Source: Bradyrhizobium sp. PSBB068
Lineage (GTDB): Bacteria; Pseudomonadota; Alphaproteobacteria; Rhizobiales; Xanthobacteraceae
Length of the DNA stretch: 64,000 nt
Direction of reading: 5' to 3'
NCBI GenBank assembly: GCA_016839165.1
Contig: CP069300.1
Coordinates: 1,178,001 to 1,242,000 of the forward strand
A program made the translations under genes and the position numbers. Below are positions 42,242-51,533 of the stretch, piece by piece; the stretch's first letter is position 1; every line of letters begins with the position of its first letter. The notes under the pieces are model-generated. The model saw only the letters and a list, made by a program, of their open reading frames with translations, had not been told where the DNA came from and did no database searches.

Positions 42242-44623
42242 ATGTTCTTTTCATTCCGAAGCTGGGCGCTGTGGCGGGTCGTTGGGCCCCTGCTGGCGAT
42301 CGTGCTGCTGCTGGGTGGCCTGTCGGCCGGCAGCCTGCAGGTGATGTCCGCGGTCAGGGCCTATGTGGCCGGCGAGAGCATGTGGTCGAAGGGGCAGAAG
42401 GACGCCATTCACTACCTCCAGACCTATGTCAGCACCGGCGCGCCGCTCTATCTGCAGAAGTTCGACGCCGCGATCGCGGTGCCGCTGGCCGATCGCACGG
42501 CGCGGCGTGCGCTGGAGGCGCCGGGCAACAACGACGCGGTGGCTCGCGCCGGTTTCGCCAGAGCGGGCAATCATGATGACGACATCGGCGGCCTGATCTG
42601 GCTGTTCAAATATTTCCGCAAGATGCACCACGTGGCCGGCGCGGTGACGGCCTGGCGCAATTCGGATGCGCTGCTCGATCAGCTGATCGAAATCAGGAAC
42701 GAGGCCGCGAACGACGTCGCGCTGCATGATCCCTCGGCTGCGACCATCAAGCACTGGGCCGAGCGGATCGGTACGGTCGATGCCGCAATGAGCACGCTTG
42801 CCGTCGATTTCTCCGACCATCTGGGGAAGGCCTCGCGTCAGGTCTCGGCGCTGCTCTTGCTGGTCAATCTCGTGATCGCGGCCTGCCTTGCCGGCATCGT
42901 CCTGGTCCACACCCGGCGGATGCTGTGGCGGCGCTGGCTGGCCGAGACCGCGCTTGCCGTCGAGAAGGAGCGCGCCCAGCTCACGCTGGCTTCGATCGGC
43001 GATGCGGTCATCGTGACCACGCAGGACGATCGCGTCGGCTACATGAACGCCGCCGCACAGCGGTTGATCGCGGCGGAACAGGACGTAACGGGATGGCAGC
43101 TTTCATCGCTGTTCAATATCGCCGAGCAGCCGGTGCGCGGATCGTTCCAGAGCGCGGATGCCGATGACGAAAGCCGGCCGCAGCAGCGGCTGCTGGTGCG
43201 GCCGGATCATTCCAGCGTGCCGGTCTCGGTGGTCGAGACCGCGATCGTGCATGAAGGTGAGCCGTCCGGACGCGTCATGATCATTCACGACATGACCGCC
43301 GAGCGGCGGCTGGTCGAGGAATTGGCGTGGGCTGCCTCGCATGACGCGTTGACCGGCCTTGCCAACCGGCGTCAGTTTGAATTCGAACTGCACAAGGCCA
43401 TGTCGGGCGGGCCGGCGACGGGCGCCGATCTGATGCTGATCGACCTCGACCAGTTCAAGATCGTCAACGACACTTGCGGCCACATGGCCGGCGACCGGCT
43501 GTTGAAACAGGTGGCGCGGTTGCTGACCGCCGAGGTGGGCGGCAGCGGACTGGTTGCGCGTCTCGGCGGCGACGAATTCGGCATTCTGCTGCGCGACGAC
43601 GGCGCCGCCACGCACGACGTTGCCGCCGACGTCGCGGAGCGGATCAGGGCGGTGGTCGAGCAGTCGAACTTCGTCCATGAGGGCTCGAGCTTCAGGATCA
43701 GCGCGAGCATCGGCCTGGTCGGGCTTGCCGACAGCGCCGGCGTGCAGGACGCACTGCGGCTTGCCGACGTCGCCTGCTTCCTTGCCAAGGACAAGGGGCG
43801 CAACCGCGTCCAGGCGCACCGTCCGTCCGATACCGGCATGGCCGTGCGGGTCGCCGAGATGAGCTGGGTCAATCGCATCCGCAAGGGATTGGACGAGGGG
43901 CGCTTCTGCCTCTACGAGCAGGAGATCCGCCCGGTCAACGGCGTGCTGAAGGGCAACGATCGCCGCGAGCTGCTGCTGCGCCTGCGCGACGAGAGCGGCG
44001 CCCTGGTGCCGCCCGGCAGCTTCCTGCCCGCCGCCGAGCGCTATGGGCTGATGCCGCTGATCGACCGCTGGGTGGTGCGTCGCGCCTTCGAGATCATCGC
44101 CGAGCGCAAGCACCATCCGCGCAAGATCGCGAGCTACGCCATCAACCTGTCCGGCGCCACCATCGGCGACAGCGACTTCGTCGACTTCGTCGCCGCGCTG
44201 TTCGCGCAGCACGACGTGCCGCCGGCGCTGGTCTGTTTCGAGATCACCGAGACCAGCGCGATCTCCAATCTCGACGAGGCACAGACGTTCATTGCGCGGT
44301 TGCGCGAGATCGGCTGCAGCTTCTCGCTCGACGATTTCGGCACCGGCATGTCCTCGATCGCCTATCTGAAGCATTTGCCGGTCGACATCATCAAGATCGA
44401 CGGGTCGTTCGTGAAGGAGATCCTGAACAGCAAGGTCGATCGCGCGATGGTCGAGATGATCACCAAGACCGCCAAGATCATGCAGAAGCAGGTGGTCGCG
44501 GAATTCGTCGAGAGCCTCGCGATCCTGGACGAGCTGCGCCAGATCGGGGTCGACTACGTCCAGGGTTACGCGATCGGGAAGCCGGTCCCGGTGCTGACCC
44601 TCCGGGAAGAAAAGATCGCCTGA
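42242..44623 (+). CDS. Membrane-bound GGDEF/EAL cyclic-di-GMP protein with PAS domain
   Basis: 793 residues. A first membrane helix (about 10-33), a helical periplasmic sensor (about 35-205), a second helix (about 207-228), a PAS domain (about 245-360), a GGDEF domain (about 365-525; RLGGDEFGI intact) and an EAL domain (about 540-785). The EAL motif reads ELLLRL rather than EALLRW, but ETS, DDFGTG and the later KIDGSF region are kept. It may make or break cyclic-di-GMP in response to a periplasmic signal. The ATG at 42242 is chosen over a TTG 15 nt upstream. Confidence 0.9.
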   Translation: MFFSFRSWALWRVVGPLLAIVLLLGGLSAGSLQVMSAVRAYVAGESMWSKGQKDAIHYLQTYVSTGAPLYLQKFDAAIAVPLADRTARRALEAPGNNDAVARAGFARAGNHDDDIGGLIWLFKYFRKMHHVAGAVTAWRNSDALLDQLIEIRNEAANDVALHDPSAATIKHWAERIGTVDAAMSTLAVDFSDHLGKASRQVSALLLLVNLVIAACLAGIVLVHTRRMLWRRWLAETALAVEKERAQLTLASIGDAVIVTTQDDRVGYMNAAAQRLIAAEQDVTGWQLSSLFNIAEQPVRGSFQSADADDESRPQQRLLVRPDHSSVPVSVVETAIVHEGEPSGRVMIIHDMTAERRLVEELAWAASHDALTGLANRRQFEFELHKAMSGGPATGADLMLIDLDQFKIVNDTCGHMAGDRLLKQVARLLTAEVGGSGLVARLGGDEFGILLRDDGAATHDVAADVAERIRAVVEQSNFVHEGSSFRISASIGLVGLADSAGVQDALRLADVACFLAKDKGRNRVQAHRPSDTGMAVRVAEMSWVNRIRKGLDEGRFCLYEQEIRPVNGVLKGNDRRELLLRLRDESGALVPPGSFLPAAERYGLMPLIDRWVVRRAFEIIAERKHHPRKIASYAINLSGATIGDSDFVDFVAALFAQHDVPPALVCFEITETSAISNLDEAQTFIARLREIGCSFSLDDFGTGMSSIAYLKHLPVDIIKIDGSFVKEILNSKVDRAMVEMITKTAKIMQKQVVAEFVESLAILDELRQIGVDYVQGYAIGKPVPVLTLREEKIA

Positions 44624-44635
44624 GTCGCCGAAATT

Positions 44636-44654
44636 GTCCCGAATCGGGACTTTT
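44636..44654 (+). terminator. Small hairpin with T-run after the GGDEF/EAL gene
   Basis: GTCCCG at 44636-44641 pairs with CGGGAC at 44645-44650 around a 3-nt loop and is followed by TTTT. It lies 13 nt after the stop codon. The stem is short, so termination strength is uncertain. Confidence 0.55.
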
Positions 44655-44833
44655 GGGTCATTTCGGCTGTTTCTGGGGCTGATTCCCCGGCATTTTCCAT
44701 CCGAAAAACGTTTAAAAATCCTCTCGTTGCCCGCTCCGTCTCGATTATGCCTTACTCTAATTCCCTGATATGATGAGCGATCGGTGAATCCCACGTGGGC
44801 CGGCCAACAGGCCCCAGAACACCGAACTTGGGG

Positions 44834-45877
44834 ATGATGGGTCAACATACGACGAAAGCTGCCGGGCGTAAGTCGAGCCGCGGCATGTCTCTGATGGGCA
44901 GCACGGCGTTCGCCGTGACGGCGCTCGTCATGTCGTCTGGCCTTGCCGCCTGGATGGTCGGCATCGACCCGACCGCGTGGCTGCACGGACCAGCGTTCGC
45001 CAACACCACCGCATCGCTGAACTTCGACGATCGCTTCGGCTCGCGCTCCACCATCAACACGGCCTCGCTGTATTATCCCCTCCGCCGCGGATTCCGTTCG
45101 AGCCGCGGCGATTTCAATTCCGAGTTCGGTCAGATCGAGGACGCGCTGGCCGGCCAGCTGCGCGATACGCAGACCGAGTTGCCCGGCAGCCAGCCGGCGT
45201 CGGCGTCCGTCGCCGCGACGACCAACACGGCGACATCAGGCGTGCCGATGCCGCGGTCGCGGCCGGCCGAGGCCAATCTGCTCGCGCGCAATGATCTGCC
45301 GATGCCGGCGCCGCAGGCACCTGTGCCGCAGGGCGACAACCGCACGTTCCTGCAGAAGATCGCCGACATGATGCCGGGCAAGCTGCAGCTGGCCTCGGTC
45401 GATCCGAATGACGGCTTGTTGTCCGGTCCGAGCCCCGATCTCGGCGCGCTCGGCTATGACAGCACCACGGCGGTCTATGACATTACCGGCCGCATCGTAT
45501 ACATGCCCGACGGCACCAAGTTCGAGGCGCATTCAGGTCTCGGCAATCTGCTCGATGATCCGTCGCATGTGAACGCGCGCAATGCCGGTGCGACGCCGCC
45601 CGGCATCTATGAGATGAAGCCGCGCGAAAAGCTGTTCCATGGGGTGCCTGCACTGCGCATGACCCCGGTCGACGGCAGCGATACGTTCGGGCGTGTCGGC
45701 CTGCTCGTCCACAGCTACATGCTCGGACCGAACGGCGACTCCAACGGCTGCATCTCGGTCAAGCACTACGACAAATTCCTGCAGGCCTATCGCAGCGGCA
45801 CGGTCCGGCGCATTGCCGTCGTGATCAGCATCAAGGACGTCAAGTCGGCCTCGACCCGCGCAGCGTCGAATTCCTAA
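44834..45877 (+). CDS. Tlde1-like (DUF2778) L,D-transpeptidase-fold protein, membrane-anchored
   Basis: 347 residues. A hydrophobic segment at about 20-44 (TAFAVTALVMSSGLAAWMVG) anchors it or acts as a signal; a Pro/Ala/Ser-rich linker (about 95-190) leads to the C-terminal DUF2778 domain. The catalytic pair appears in LLVHSYMLGPNGDSNGCISV: histidine plus the cysteine of NGC. Domains of this type cut or exchange peptidoglycan cross-links; in Salmonella Tlde1 is a type VI effector, but the anchored long form here looks like a cell-wall housekeeping enzyme. Start could be 44834 or 44837. Confidence 0.85.
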   Translation: MMGQHTTKAAGRKSSRGMSLMGSTAFAVTALVMSSGLAAWMVGIDPTAWLHGPAFANTTASLNFDDRFGSRSTINTASLYYPLRRGFRSSRGDFNSEFGQIEDALAGQLRDTQTELPGSQPASASVAATTNTATSGVPMPRSRPAEANLLARNDLPMPAPQAPVPQGDNRTFLQKIADMMPGKLQLASVDPNDGLLSGPSPDLGALGYDSTTAVYDITGRIVYMPDGTKFEAHSGLGNLLDDPSHVNARNAGATPPGIYEMKPREKLFHGVPALRMTPVDGSDTFGRVGLLVHSYMLGPNGDSNGCISVKHYDKFLQAYRSGTVRRIAVVISIKDVKSASTRAASNS

Positions 45878-45915
45878 ATCCGCACGCCGGCACCGCCGGC
45901 GCGTCAACCCCTGCT

Positions 45916-46863
45916 TCAGTTCGTCTCCTGGTCGCCGGCGCGGATAGCGCCGGGCGAGGTGCCATAGGCGCGGCGGAACGCACGGGCAAAACTCTCGTGG
46001 CTCTTGAACCCGACACGCAACGCGATCTCGCCGATCGGTAGATCGTTCAATCGGGGATCACGAAGCTGGTTGAGGCTGTGGCGGAGCCGCGCGTCGCGGA
46101 CATGCGCCGCGAAGCTCGTTCCGGCGTCGGCGAGCACGGCAAACAAATGGCTGCGTGAGATCTGCAGATGCCGGCAGATATATTTCGCCGAGAGTTGCGG
46201 ATTGTGCAGCTCGTCCAGGATGAAGGTCTGGATCTGCCGCAGCATCACTTCGCGCTGTGATGCCGATCCGGCCGCCGGCACGCCGATGGTGGTCGCGCGC
46301 ACCAGCAGGCTCTCGAGCTGGCTGGCGGCGAGGTCATCGACCAGCGCGAAATCGTCGGGGATATCGCGCAGCGCGCCGAGATAGGCGGAGGCGAGCCGGC
46401 CCGCGCCGCGGCCGGCGATGACGTTCGGCGGCCGGCCCGGCATCTGCTGCAGGTGCCGCCGCAGCCGCGTGCCGGGAATCGTAGCGCAGATCAGGTCGCA
46501 GCCCTGCTCGAACCGCATCGCGAAGGGCTCGTTGGTGTCGAGCAGGACGATGTCGCCAGGGCGCGCCAGTGTCTTTTGCCCATACTGCTCGACCACGGCA
46601 TCGCCGGCGATCTGGAGATTCGCGAAGAACGATCCATCCTGGAAACTGCCGATTCCCTTCCGCGTGCGATGGATGGCATTGGGCACGGACTGCACGCGCG
46701 ACAACGGCAGTGCCGCGCTGCCGATGCTGGTGATGGCGCCGTCGAAATCGTCGGGCGAGATCTTCTCCGGCTCGAGCGGCAGATAGGTTTGCAGCACCGC
46801 TTCGCGCCAATAGGCGAAGCGGTCTGCCGGTGCGACGTCGTGCATATTCCAGGTAGCGCCCAT
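45916..46863 (-). CDS. AraC-family regulator
   Basis: 315 residues from the ATG at 46863; a TTG at 46920 would add 19 residues. The N-terminal AraC-binding-like domain (about 30-190) contains LARPGDIVLLDTNEPF. Two helix-turn-helix units follow at the C-terminus (LSAKYICRHLQISRSHLF and IGEIALRVGFKSHESFARAFRRAYG). It is divergent from the acyl-CoA dehydrogenase gene, 171 nt away, and may control it. Confidence 0.9.
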   Translation of the reverse strand: MGATWNMHDVAPADRFAYWREAVLQTYLPLEPEKISPDDFDGAITSIGSAALPLSRVQSVPNAIHRTRKGIGSFQDGSFFANLQIAGDAVVEQYGQKTLARPGDIVLLDTNEPFAMRFEQGCDLICATIPGTRLRRHLQQMPGRPPNVIAGRGAGRLASAYLGALRDIPDDFALVDDLAASQLESLLVRATTIGVPAAGSASQREVMLRQIQTFILDELHNPQLSAKYICRHLQISRSHLFAVLADAGTSFAAHVRDARLRHSLNQLRDPRLNDLPIGEIALRVGFKSHESFARAFRRAYGTSPGAIRAGDQETN

Positions 46864-47034
46864 GTTCGCGTGCCGGAGTTTGCCTGTCAGGACGGAAGCC
46901 GGCGGCGAGCTTACAATCAATTGCCGTGCCAGTCAGGCGGACATTTTGCCAAACCGGCGTGGACGCAGTGTCAATGACTTCGGCAGGCCGGCATCTCACC
47001 TTCGGTCATTCGACCCGCCGGAGGAGAGACGACC

Positions 47035-48291
47035 ATGCCGATCGATTTCACCCTGACCAAGGAACAGCGCGAGCTGCAGATGTCTGCCCGTAGCTTCGCG
47101 CGGACTGTGCTTTCAGGCGTCGCCGACGCAACCCGCCATCTCGCCACGCCTGCGGAGCGCTTCGCGGCCACGCGGCCGTTCTACGAACAGGTGGTCAAGG
47201 CCGGCTTCCTGCGCCGGATGATCCCTGCGCCGCTCGGCGGCGAGGGCACCGGCGTGTTCGACATGGCCATCGTCGCCGAGGAGTTTCAGTCCGTCGACGT
47301 CAACGTCTCGCTGACGTTGTTCGGTTCGCTGCTCGGCCTGATGCCGGTAATGCTGGCGGGCTCGCCGGCGCAGCAGAAGACGTTCATCGCGCCATTCCTC
47401 GAACGTGCCGGCGCGCCGCTCGCCGCCTTCGCCTTCAGCGAGCCCGGCGGCAGCGCGAACTTTGCCTCGCCGGTGCCGGGAACAGGCTTGCGGACGGCGG
47501 CGCATCTCGACGGCGAGGACTGGGTCATCACCGGTGCCAAGCAATGGGTGTCGAGCGCGACCGGCTGGGACGGCAACGGCGCCGACCTGATCTGCGTGGT
47601 CTGCCGCACCGATCCCGCCGCGGCGCCCGACAGCGCGATTTCCGTGATCGCAGTGCCGCGGCCCGCCGGCGGCATCAAGGGCATCGCACTCGAGCGCGCG
47701 GCCGACCTGATGGGCCATCGCGCCCATCTGACGCCGCGCTTCCGGCTCGAGCAGGTCCGCGCGCCCAGGGACAATGTGTTGGGAGGCGCCGGCGGCGGCC
47801 TGCAACTGGTGGAGATGAGCTTTGCCGGCACCGCCGCGCTGGTCGGCGTGTTCGGCGTCGCCCTGATGCGCGTCGCCTTCGACTACGCGCTGAACTTCGC
47901 CCGCAGCGAGCATCGCGGCGGCGCGGTGCCGATCATCGAGCACCAGGCGGTCGGCTACGCGCTGGCCGACGCCAAGATGGCGATCGAGGCGGCGCGCTAT
48001 CTGAGCTGGAAGGCCTGTCACGCCATGGACAGCAATGCGCCCGGCGCCTTCGAACTCGCGCTGCACGCCAAGGTGTTCGGCTCGGAAACCGCGGTGAAGG
48101 TGATCACCGACCTGATGCGCGTGGTCGGCATCGGAAGCTACGACCACCAATGTCCGCTCGCCGGTCTGTTGCAGGATGCGATGGCCTATCCGTTGTTCGA
48201 CGGCGGCAACATGGGCGTGCGCCGCCGCCAATTGCATACGCTCCTGAAGAGTCCGGGCTACGATCCGTTGACCGCGTCCGGTGCGGCCTAA
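47035..48291 (+). CDS. Acyl-CoA dehydrogenase-family flavoprotein
   Basis: 418 residues. Typical blocks: FAFSEPGGSANFASP, WVITGAKQWVSSATGWDGNG and the C-terminal VVGIGSYDHQCPLAGLLQDAM. The middle domain and four-helix bundle are complete. GGAGGAGAG precedes the ATG. In this family the catalytic base position varies, and some members are monooxygenases (for example on sulfur or nitro compounds) rather than dehydrogenases; the sequence does not settle it. It stands alone ahead of the Rieske oxygenase unit. Confidence 0.88.
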   Translation: MPIDFTLTKEQRELQMSARSFARTVLSGVADATRHLATPAERFAATRPFYEQVVKAGFLRRMIPAPLGGEGTGVFDMAIVAEEFQSVDVNVSLTLFGSLLGLMPVMLAGSPAQQKTFIAPFLERAGAPLAAFAFSEPGGSANFASPVPGTGLRTAAHLDGEDWVITGAKQWVSSATGWDGNGADLICVVCRTDPAAAPDSAISVIAVPRPAGGIKGIALERAADLMGHRAHLTPRFRLEQVRAPRDNVLGGAGGGLQLVEMSFAGTAALVGVFGVALMRVAFDYALNFARSEHRGGAVPIIEHQAVGYALADAKMAIEAARYLSWKACHAMDSNAPGAFELALHAKVFGSETAVKVITDLMRVVGIGSYDHQCPLAGLLQDAMAYPLFDGGNMGVRRRQLHTLLKSPGYDPLTASGAA

Positions 48292-48380
48292 CGGTTCCCT
48301 CTGCAGCCTCCCGCAAACCGCGTCATATCGCCTTCAGTTTCCGCTGGAGGTGGTGTGGCGCGGTCCGCATTTCGATATCT

Positions 48381-48414
48381 GTATACTGCAAAGGCCTTTT
48401 TAGATTATTATAAT
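48381..48414 (+). promoter_or_regulatory. Candidate promoter of the Rieske oxygenase operon
   Basis: A TATAAT at 48409-48414 is a consensus -10 box in an AT-rich stretch. The weak -35 region (CTGCAA at 48386-48391) overlaps GTATACTG at 48381-48388, which also occurs in the promoter region at 59977. Confidence 0.5.
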
Positions 48415-48438
48415 ACCTCCATTTGCAAAAAATGGGAG

Positions 48439-48454
48439 TTTATGTATACATAAA
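48439..48454. promoter_or_regulatory. Perfect 16-bp palindrome TTTATGTATACATAAA, candidate GntR operator
   Basis: It lies 25 nt after the candidate -10 box and 30 nt before the Rieske oxygenase start, a position for repression. The centre TGTATACA resembles sites of FCD-type GntR proteins, and such a regulator is encoded in the same operon. Confidence 0.65.
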
Positions 48455-48484
48455 GTATCTGAAACGACCCCCAGAGGGCGAGCG

Positions 48485-49531
48485 ATGCCAAAACCCTTCC
48501 CCATGAACGCCTGGTATGCGGCCGGGTGGGACGCGGAGATCAAGCACGCGCTGCTGCCCCGGACGATCTGCGGCAAGCACGTCGTGATGTTCCGGAAGGG
48601 CGACGGCGAGGTGGTGGCGCTCGAGGATGCCTGCTGGCATCGCCTGGTGCCGCTCTCCAAGGGCCGGCTCGACGGCGACACCGTGGTCTGCGGCTATCAC
48701 GGCCTGAAATACAATGCGCAGGGCCGCTGCACGTTCATGCCCTCGCAGGAGACCATCAATCCGTCGGCCTGCGTGCGCGCCTATCCCGTCGTCGAGCGCC
48801 ATCGCTTCATCTGGCTCTGGATGGGCGATCCCGCGCTCGCTGATCCCTTGCTGGTGCCCGACATGCACTGGAATCACGATCCGGCCTGGGCCGGCGACGG
48901 CAAGACCATTCACGTCAAATGCGACTACCGCCTCGTCGTCGATAATCTGATGGACCTGACGCACGAGACCTTCGTGCACGGCTCGAGCATCGGCAATGAC
49001 GCGGTCGCCGAAGCGCCGTTCGACGTCACCCATGGCGAGAAGACCGTGACCGTGACGCGCTGGATGCAGGGCATCGAGGCGCCGCCGTTCTGGGCCAGGC
49101 AGTTGCAGAAGCCTGGCCCGGTCGATCGCTGGCAGATCATCCGCTTCGAGGCGCCGTGCACCGTCAATATCGACGTCGGCGTCGCGCCGGCCGGATCGGG
49201 CGCGCCGGAGGGCGATCGCTCGCAGGGCGTCAACGGCTATGTGCTCAACACCATCACGCCGGAGACCGAGAAGACCTGTCATTACTTCTGGGCCTTCGTC
49301 CGCAATCACCGCATCACCGAGCAGCGACTGACCTCGGAGATCCGCGACGGCGTCGCCGGCATCTTCCACGAGGACGAGATCATCCTGGAAGCGCAGCAGC
49401 GCGCGATGGACGAGAATCCGGACCGCGTGTTCTACAATCTCAACATCGACGCCGGCGCGATGTGGGCGCGCCGCGTCATCGACCGCATGGTGGCGAAGGA
49501 GAATCCACCGCAGCTGCAGGCGGCGGAGTAG
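48485..49531 (+). CDS. Rieske oxygenase alpha subunit, vanillate O-demethylase-like
   Basis: 348 residues, the size of VanA. The Rieske cluster ligands are in CWHRLVPLS (about 47-55) and CGYHGLKYN (about 72-80). The mononuclear iron site is expected in DNLMDLTHETFVHG (about 154-167), with two histidines, plus an aspartate later. VanA-like enzymes demethylate methoxy-aromatics or hydroxylate related acids. Its reductase is encoded two genes downstream, with a GntR gene between. Confidence 0.9.
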   Translation: MPKPFPMNAWYAAGWDAEIKHALLPRTICGKHVVMFRKGDGEVVALEDACWHRLVPLSKGRLDGDTVVCGYHGLKYNAQGRCTFMPSQETINPSACVRAYPVVERHRFIWLWMGDPALADPLLVPDMHWNHDPAWAGDGKTIHVKCDYRLVVDNLMDLTHETFVHGSSIGNDAVAEAPFDVTHGEKTVTVTRWMQGIEAPPFWARQLQKPGPVDRWQIIRFEAPCTVNIDVGVAPAGSGAPEGDRSQGVNGYVLNTITPETEKTCHYFWAFVRNHRITEQRLTSEIRDGVAGIFHEDEIILEAQQRAMDENPDRVFYNLNIDAGAMWARRVIDRMVAKENPPQLQAAE

Positions 49532-49536
49532 GCGGC

Positions 49537-50283
49537 ATGGCGGAGCGCGAGGCCGAACGTTCAGTATCGCAGACCGTGCGGGCGCAGCTCGCGCTGCGTG
49601 AGCTGATCGTTTCCGGCGGCCTGCGGCCGGGCGAGCGCATCTCGGAACTGCAGGCGGTCGAGGTCACCGGGGTCTCGCGCACGCCGGTGCGGATGGCGCT
49701 GGTTCGGCTGGAAGAGGAGGGCCTGCTGGAGGCGATCCCGTCCGGCGGCTTCATGGTCAAGGCATTCTCCGAGCGCGACATCCTCGATTCGATCGAGCTG
49801 CGCGGCACGTTGGAGGGATTGGCCGCACGCTTTGCGGCCGAGCGCGGCGTCTCGTCGCGCGATCTGGAGCCGCTGAAGGAATGCCTCAATGAGATCGACG
49901 GCCTGGTGCGGCAGGAGCCGATCTCCATGGAGGCGTTTTCGTCCTATGTTGCACTCAACGCCCGTTTCCACGTGCTGCTGGCCGAGCTGTCGCGCAGTCC
50001 GCCGCTGATCCGGCAGATCGACCGCGCCTCGGCGCTGCCGTTCGCCTCGCCGAGCGGCTTCGTGATGGCGCAATCGGCCTTGCCGGAGGCGCGCCAGATC
50101 CTGCTGATCGGGCAGGACCATCATCGCGTCGTGGTCGACGCCATCGAGAACCGCGAGGGCGCGCGCGCCGAGGCGATCATGCGCGAGCATGCGCGGCTCG
50201 CGGCGCGCAACCTGCGGCTCGCGCTGCGCAACCGCACCCATCTCGATCTGCTGCCGGCACTGGCGCTGATCTCGGCCGGCTGA
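49537..50283 (+). CDS. GntR-family regulator, FCD subfamily
   Basis: 248 residues. A winged helix-turn-helix (about 10-75; GLRPGERISELQAVEVTGVSRTPVRMAL) is followed by an FCD domain with the metal-binding histidines in NARFHVLL, DHHRVVV and REHARLA. It lies 5 nt after the oxygenase gene and 12 nt before the reductase gene. It probably represses its own operon through the palindrome at 48439, released by an acid substrate, as VanR does. Confidence 0.9.
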   Translation: MAEREAERSVSQTVRAQLALRELIVSGGLRPGERISELQAVEVTGVSRTPVRMALVRLEEEGLLEAIPSGGFMVKAFSERDILDSIELRGTLEGLAARFAAERGVSSRDLEPLKECLNEIDGLVRQEPISMEAFSSYVALNARFHVLLAELSRSPPLIRQIDRASALPFASPSGFVMAQSALPEARQILLIGQDHHRVVVDAIENREGARAEAIMREHARLAARNLRLALRNRTHLDLLPALALISAG

Positions 50284-50295
50284 ACAGAGCACGCC

Positions 50296-51288
50296 ATGCG
50301 ATTCATCGAAACCTGGACGTCCGCCACGCTGCTTGCCGTGCGCGATCTCACGCCCGGCATCCGCGAATTCCTGCTACGGCCCGACGATTTTGCCGGCGCG
50401 CCCTATCCCGTCGGCAGCCACATCGATGTCGGCGTCACCATCGACGGTCAGCCACAGACCCGCTCCTATTCGCTGGTCGGCGAGGTCGATCCGGAAGGTC
50501 TTCGGATTGCGGTGCGGCGTGCGCCGGATTCCCGCGGCGGCTCGCAATACATGTGGTCGCTCGCGCCGGGAGCGCGGCTCAACATCACGCGGCCGGCCTC
50601 GCTGGTGCAGCTCGACTGGACGCGGCGGCAGTTCTGCCTGATCGCAGGCGGCATCGGCATCACGCCGATCGTCGGTGCGGCGCAGGCGCTGGCCCGCCGT
50701 GATGCCGCCGTGACGCTGCATTATGCGGTGCGCACGCGCGGCGATGCGGCCTATCTCGACAGGCTCGAACGCCTGCTCGGCGACCGTCTCATCGTCCACG
50801 CCGCCGACGAGGGCCGGCGGCTCGACCTCGAGCGCGTCTTCGCAGACCTGCCGCAGGATACGATGACATTGTTCTGCGGCCCGATGCGGATGCTCGATGC
50901 AGCACGGCACGCCTGGGAGGCGTCCGGCCGGCCGATGACCGATCTACGCTACGAGACTTTCGGATCGAGCGGGCTGCTGCCGACCGAGGCGTTCCGCGTG
51001 CGGCTCGCGGGCCAGGGGGGCGAGCTGGGCACCGAGTTCGTGATCCCGCGCGACCGCTCGATGCTGGACGTGCTCAACGAAGCCGGCCATGAGGTGATGA
51101 GCGACTGCCGGCGCGGCGAGTGCGGCGTCTGCGCGCTCGACGTGGTTGATGTCGATGGCGAAATCGACCATCGCGACGTCTTCTTCAGCGCGCACCAGAA
51201 ACGGGAAAGCCGCAAGATCTGCGCCTGCGTCTCGCGTGCGCGCGGCACCATCACGGTCGACACGCTGCATCGCGCCGACACGCTCTGA
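50296..51288 (+). CDS. Ferredoxin-NAD(P)H reductase of the phthalate/vanillate type (VanB-like)
   Basis: 330 residues. FMN-binding (about 5-105; RSYSLVGE), NAD-binding (about 110-225; LIAGGIGITPIV) and a C-terminal plant-type 2Fe-2S domain (about 240-325) with CRRGECGVC and a last cysteine in KICACVS. It passes electrons from NAD(P)H to the Rieske oxygenase encoded upstream. It ends before a structured repeat. Confidence 0.92.
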   Translation: MRFIETWTSATLLAVRDLTPGIREFLLRPDDFAGAPYPVGSHIDVGVTIDGQPQTRSYSLVGEVDPEGLRIAVRRAPDSRGGSQYMWSLAPGARLNITRPASLVQLDWTRRQFCLIAGGIGITPIVGAAQALARRDAAVTLHYAVRTRGDAAYLDRLERLLGDRLIVHAADEGRRLDLERVFADLPQDTMTLFCGPMRMLDAARHAWEASGRPMTDLRYETFGSSGLLPTEAFRVRLAGQGGELGTEFVIPRDRSMLDVLNEAGHEVMSDCRRGECGVCALDVVDVDGEIDHRDVFFSAHQKRESRKICACVSRARGTITVDTLHRADTL

Positions 51289-51321
51289 CGCGCCTGGCCG
51301 GCGTGGACGTTCGATCCGGGT

Positions 51322-51343
51322 TAAAGCGCGAGATTAGGTTGAG
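51322..51343. repeat. Truncated copy of the 5927-6030 repeat
   Basis: TAAAGCGCGAGATTAGGTT differs from the start of the element at 5927 by a 2-nt deletion and one substitution; the hairpin half is missing. Confidence 0.5.
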
Positions 51344-51362
51344 GTGGAACGGCGTCGAAAGT

Positions 51363-51489
51363 TCACCTCTCCCTTGGGAGAGGTCGATTTGCGCAGCAAA
51401 TCGGGTGAGGGGGTTACGGTCTATCGAGAGAGCAAGAGCCCTCACCCGGATTGCTTCGCAATCCGACCTCTCCCCAACGGGGAGAGGTG
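51363..51489. repeat. Dispersed structured repeat, second copy of the CACCTCTCCC family
   Basis: Same plan as 22860-22992: CACCTCTCCC, GGGAGAGGTCG, stem ATTTGC/GCAAAT, GGGTGAGGG, CCCTCACCCGGA, stem TTGC/GCAA, CCGACCTCTCCCC and GGGGAGAGGTG. The small stems differ in sequence from the other copy but still pair. Confidence 0.85.
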
Positions 51490-51533
51490 AACCGAGACTG
51501 CGGCAAGCTGATCAACCCAAAACTCATCCGGCT

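Noticed and set aside
43103..44986. 627-codon open frame on the - strand
   Set aside because: Antisense to the GGDEF/EAL gene; a by-product of GC-rich third positions.
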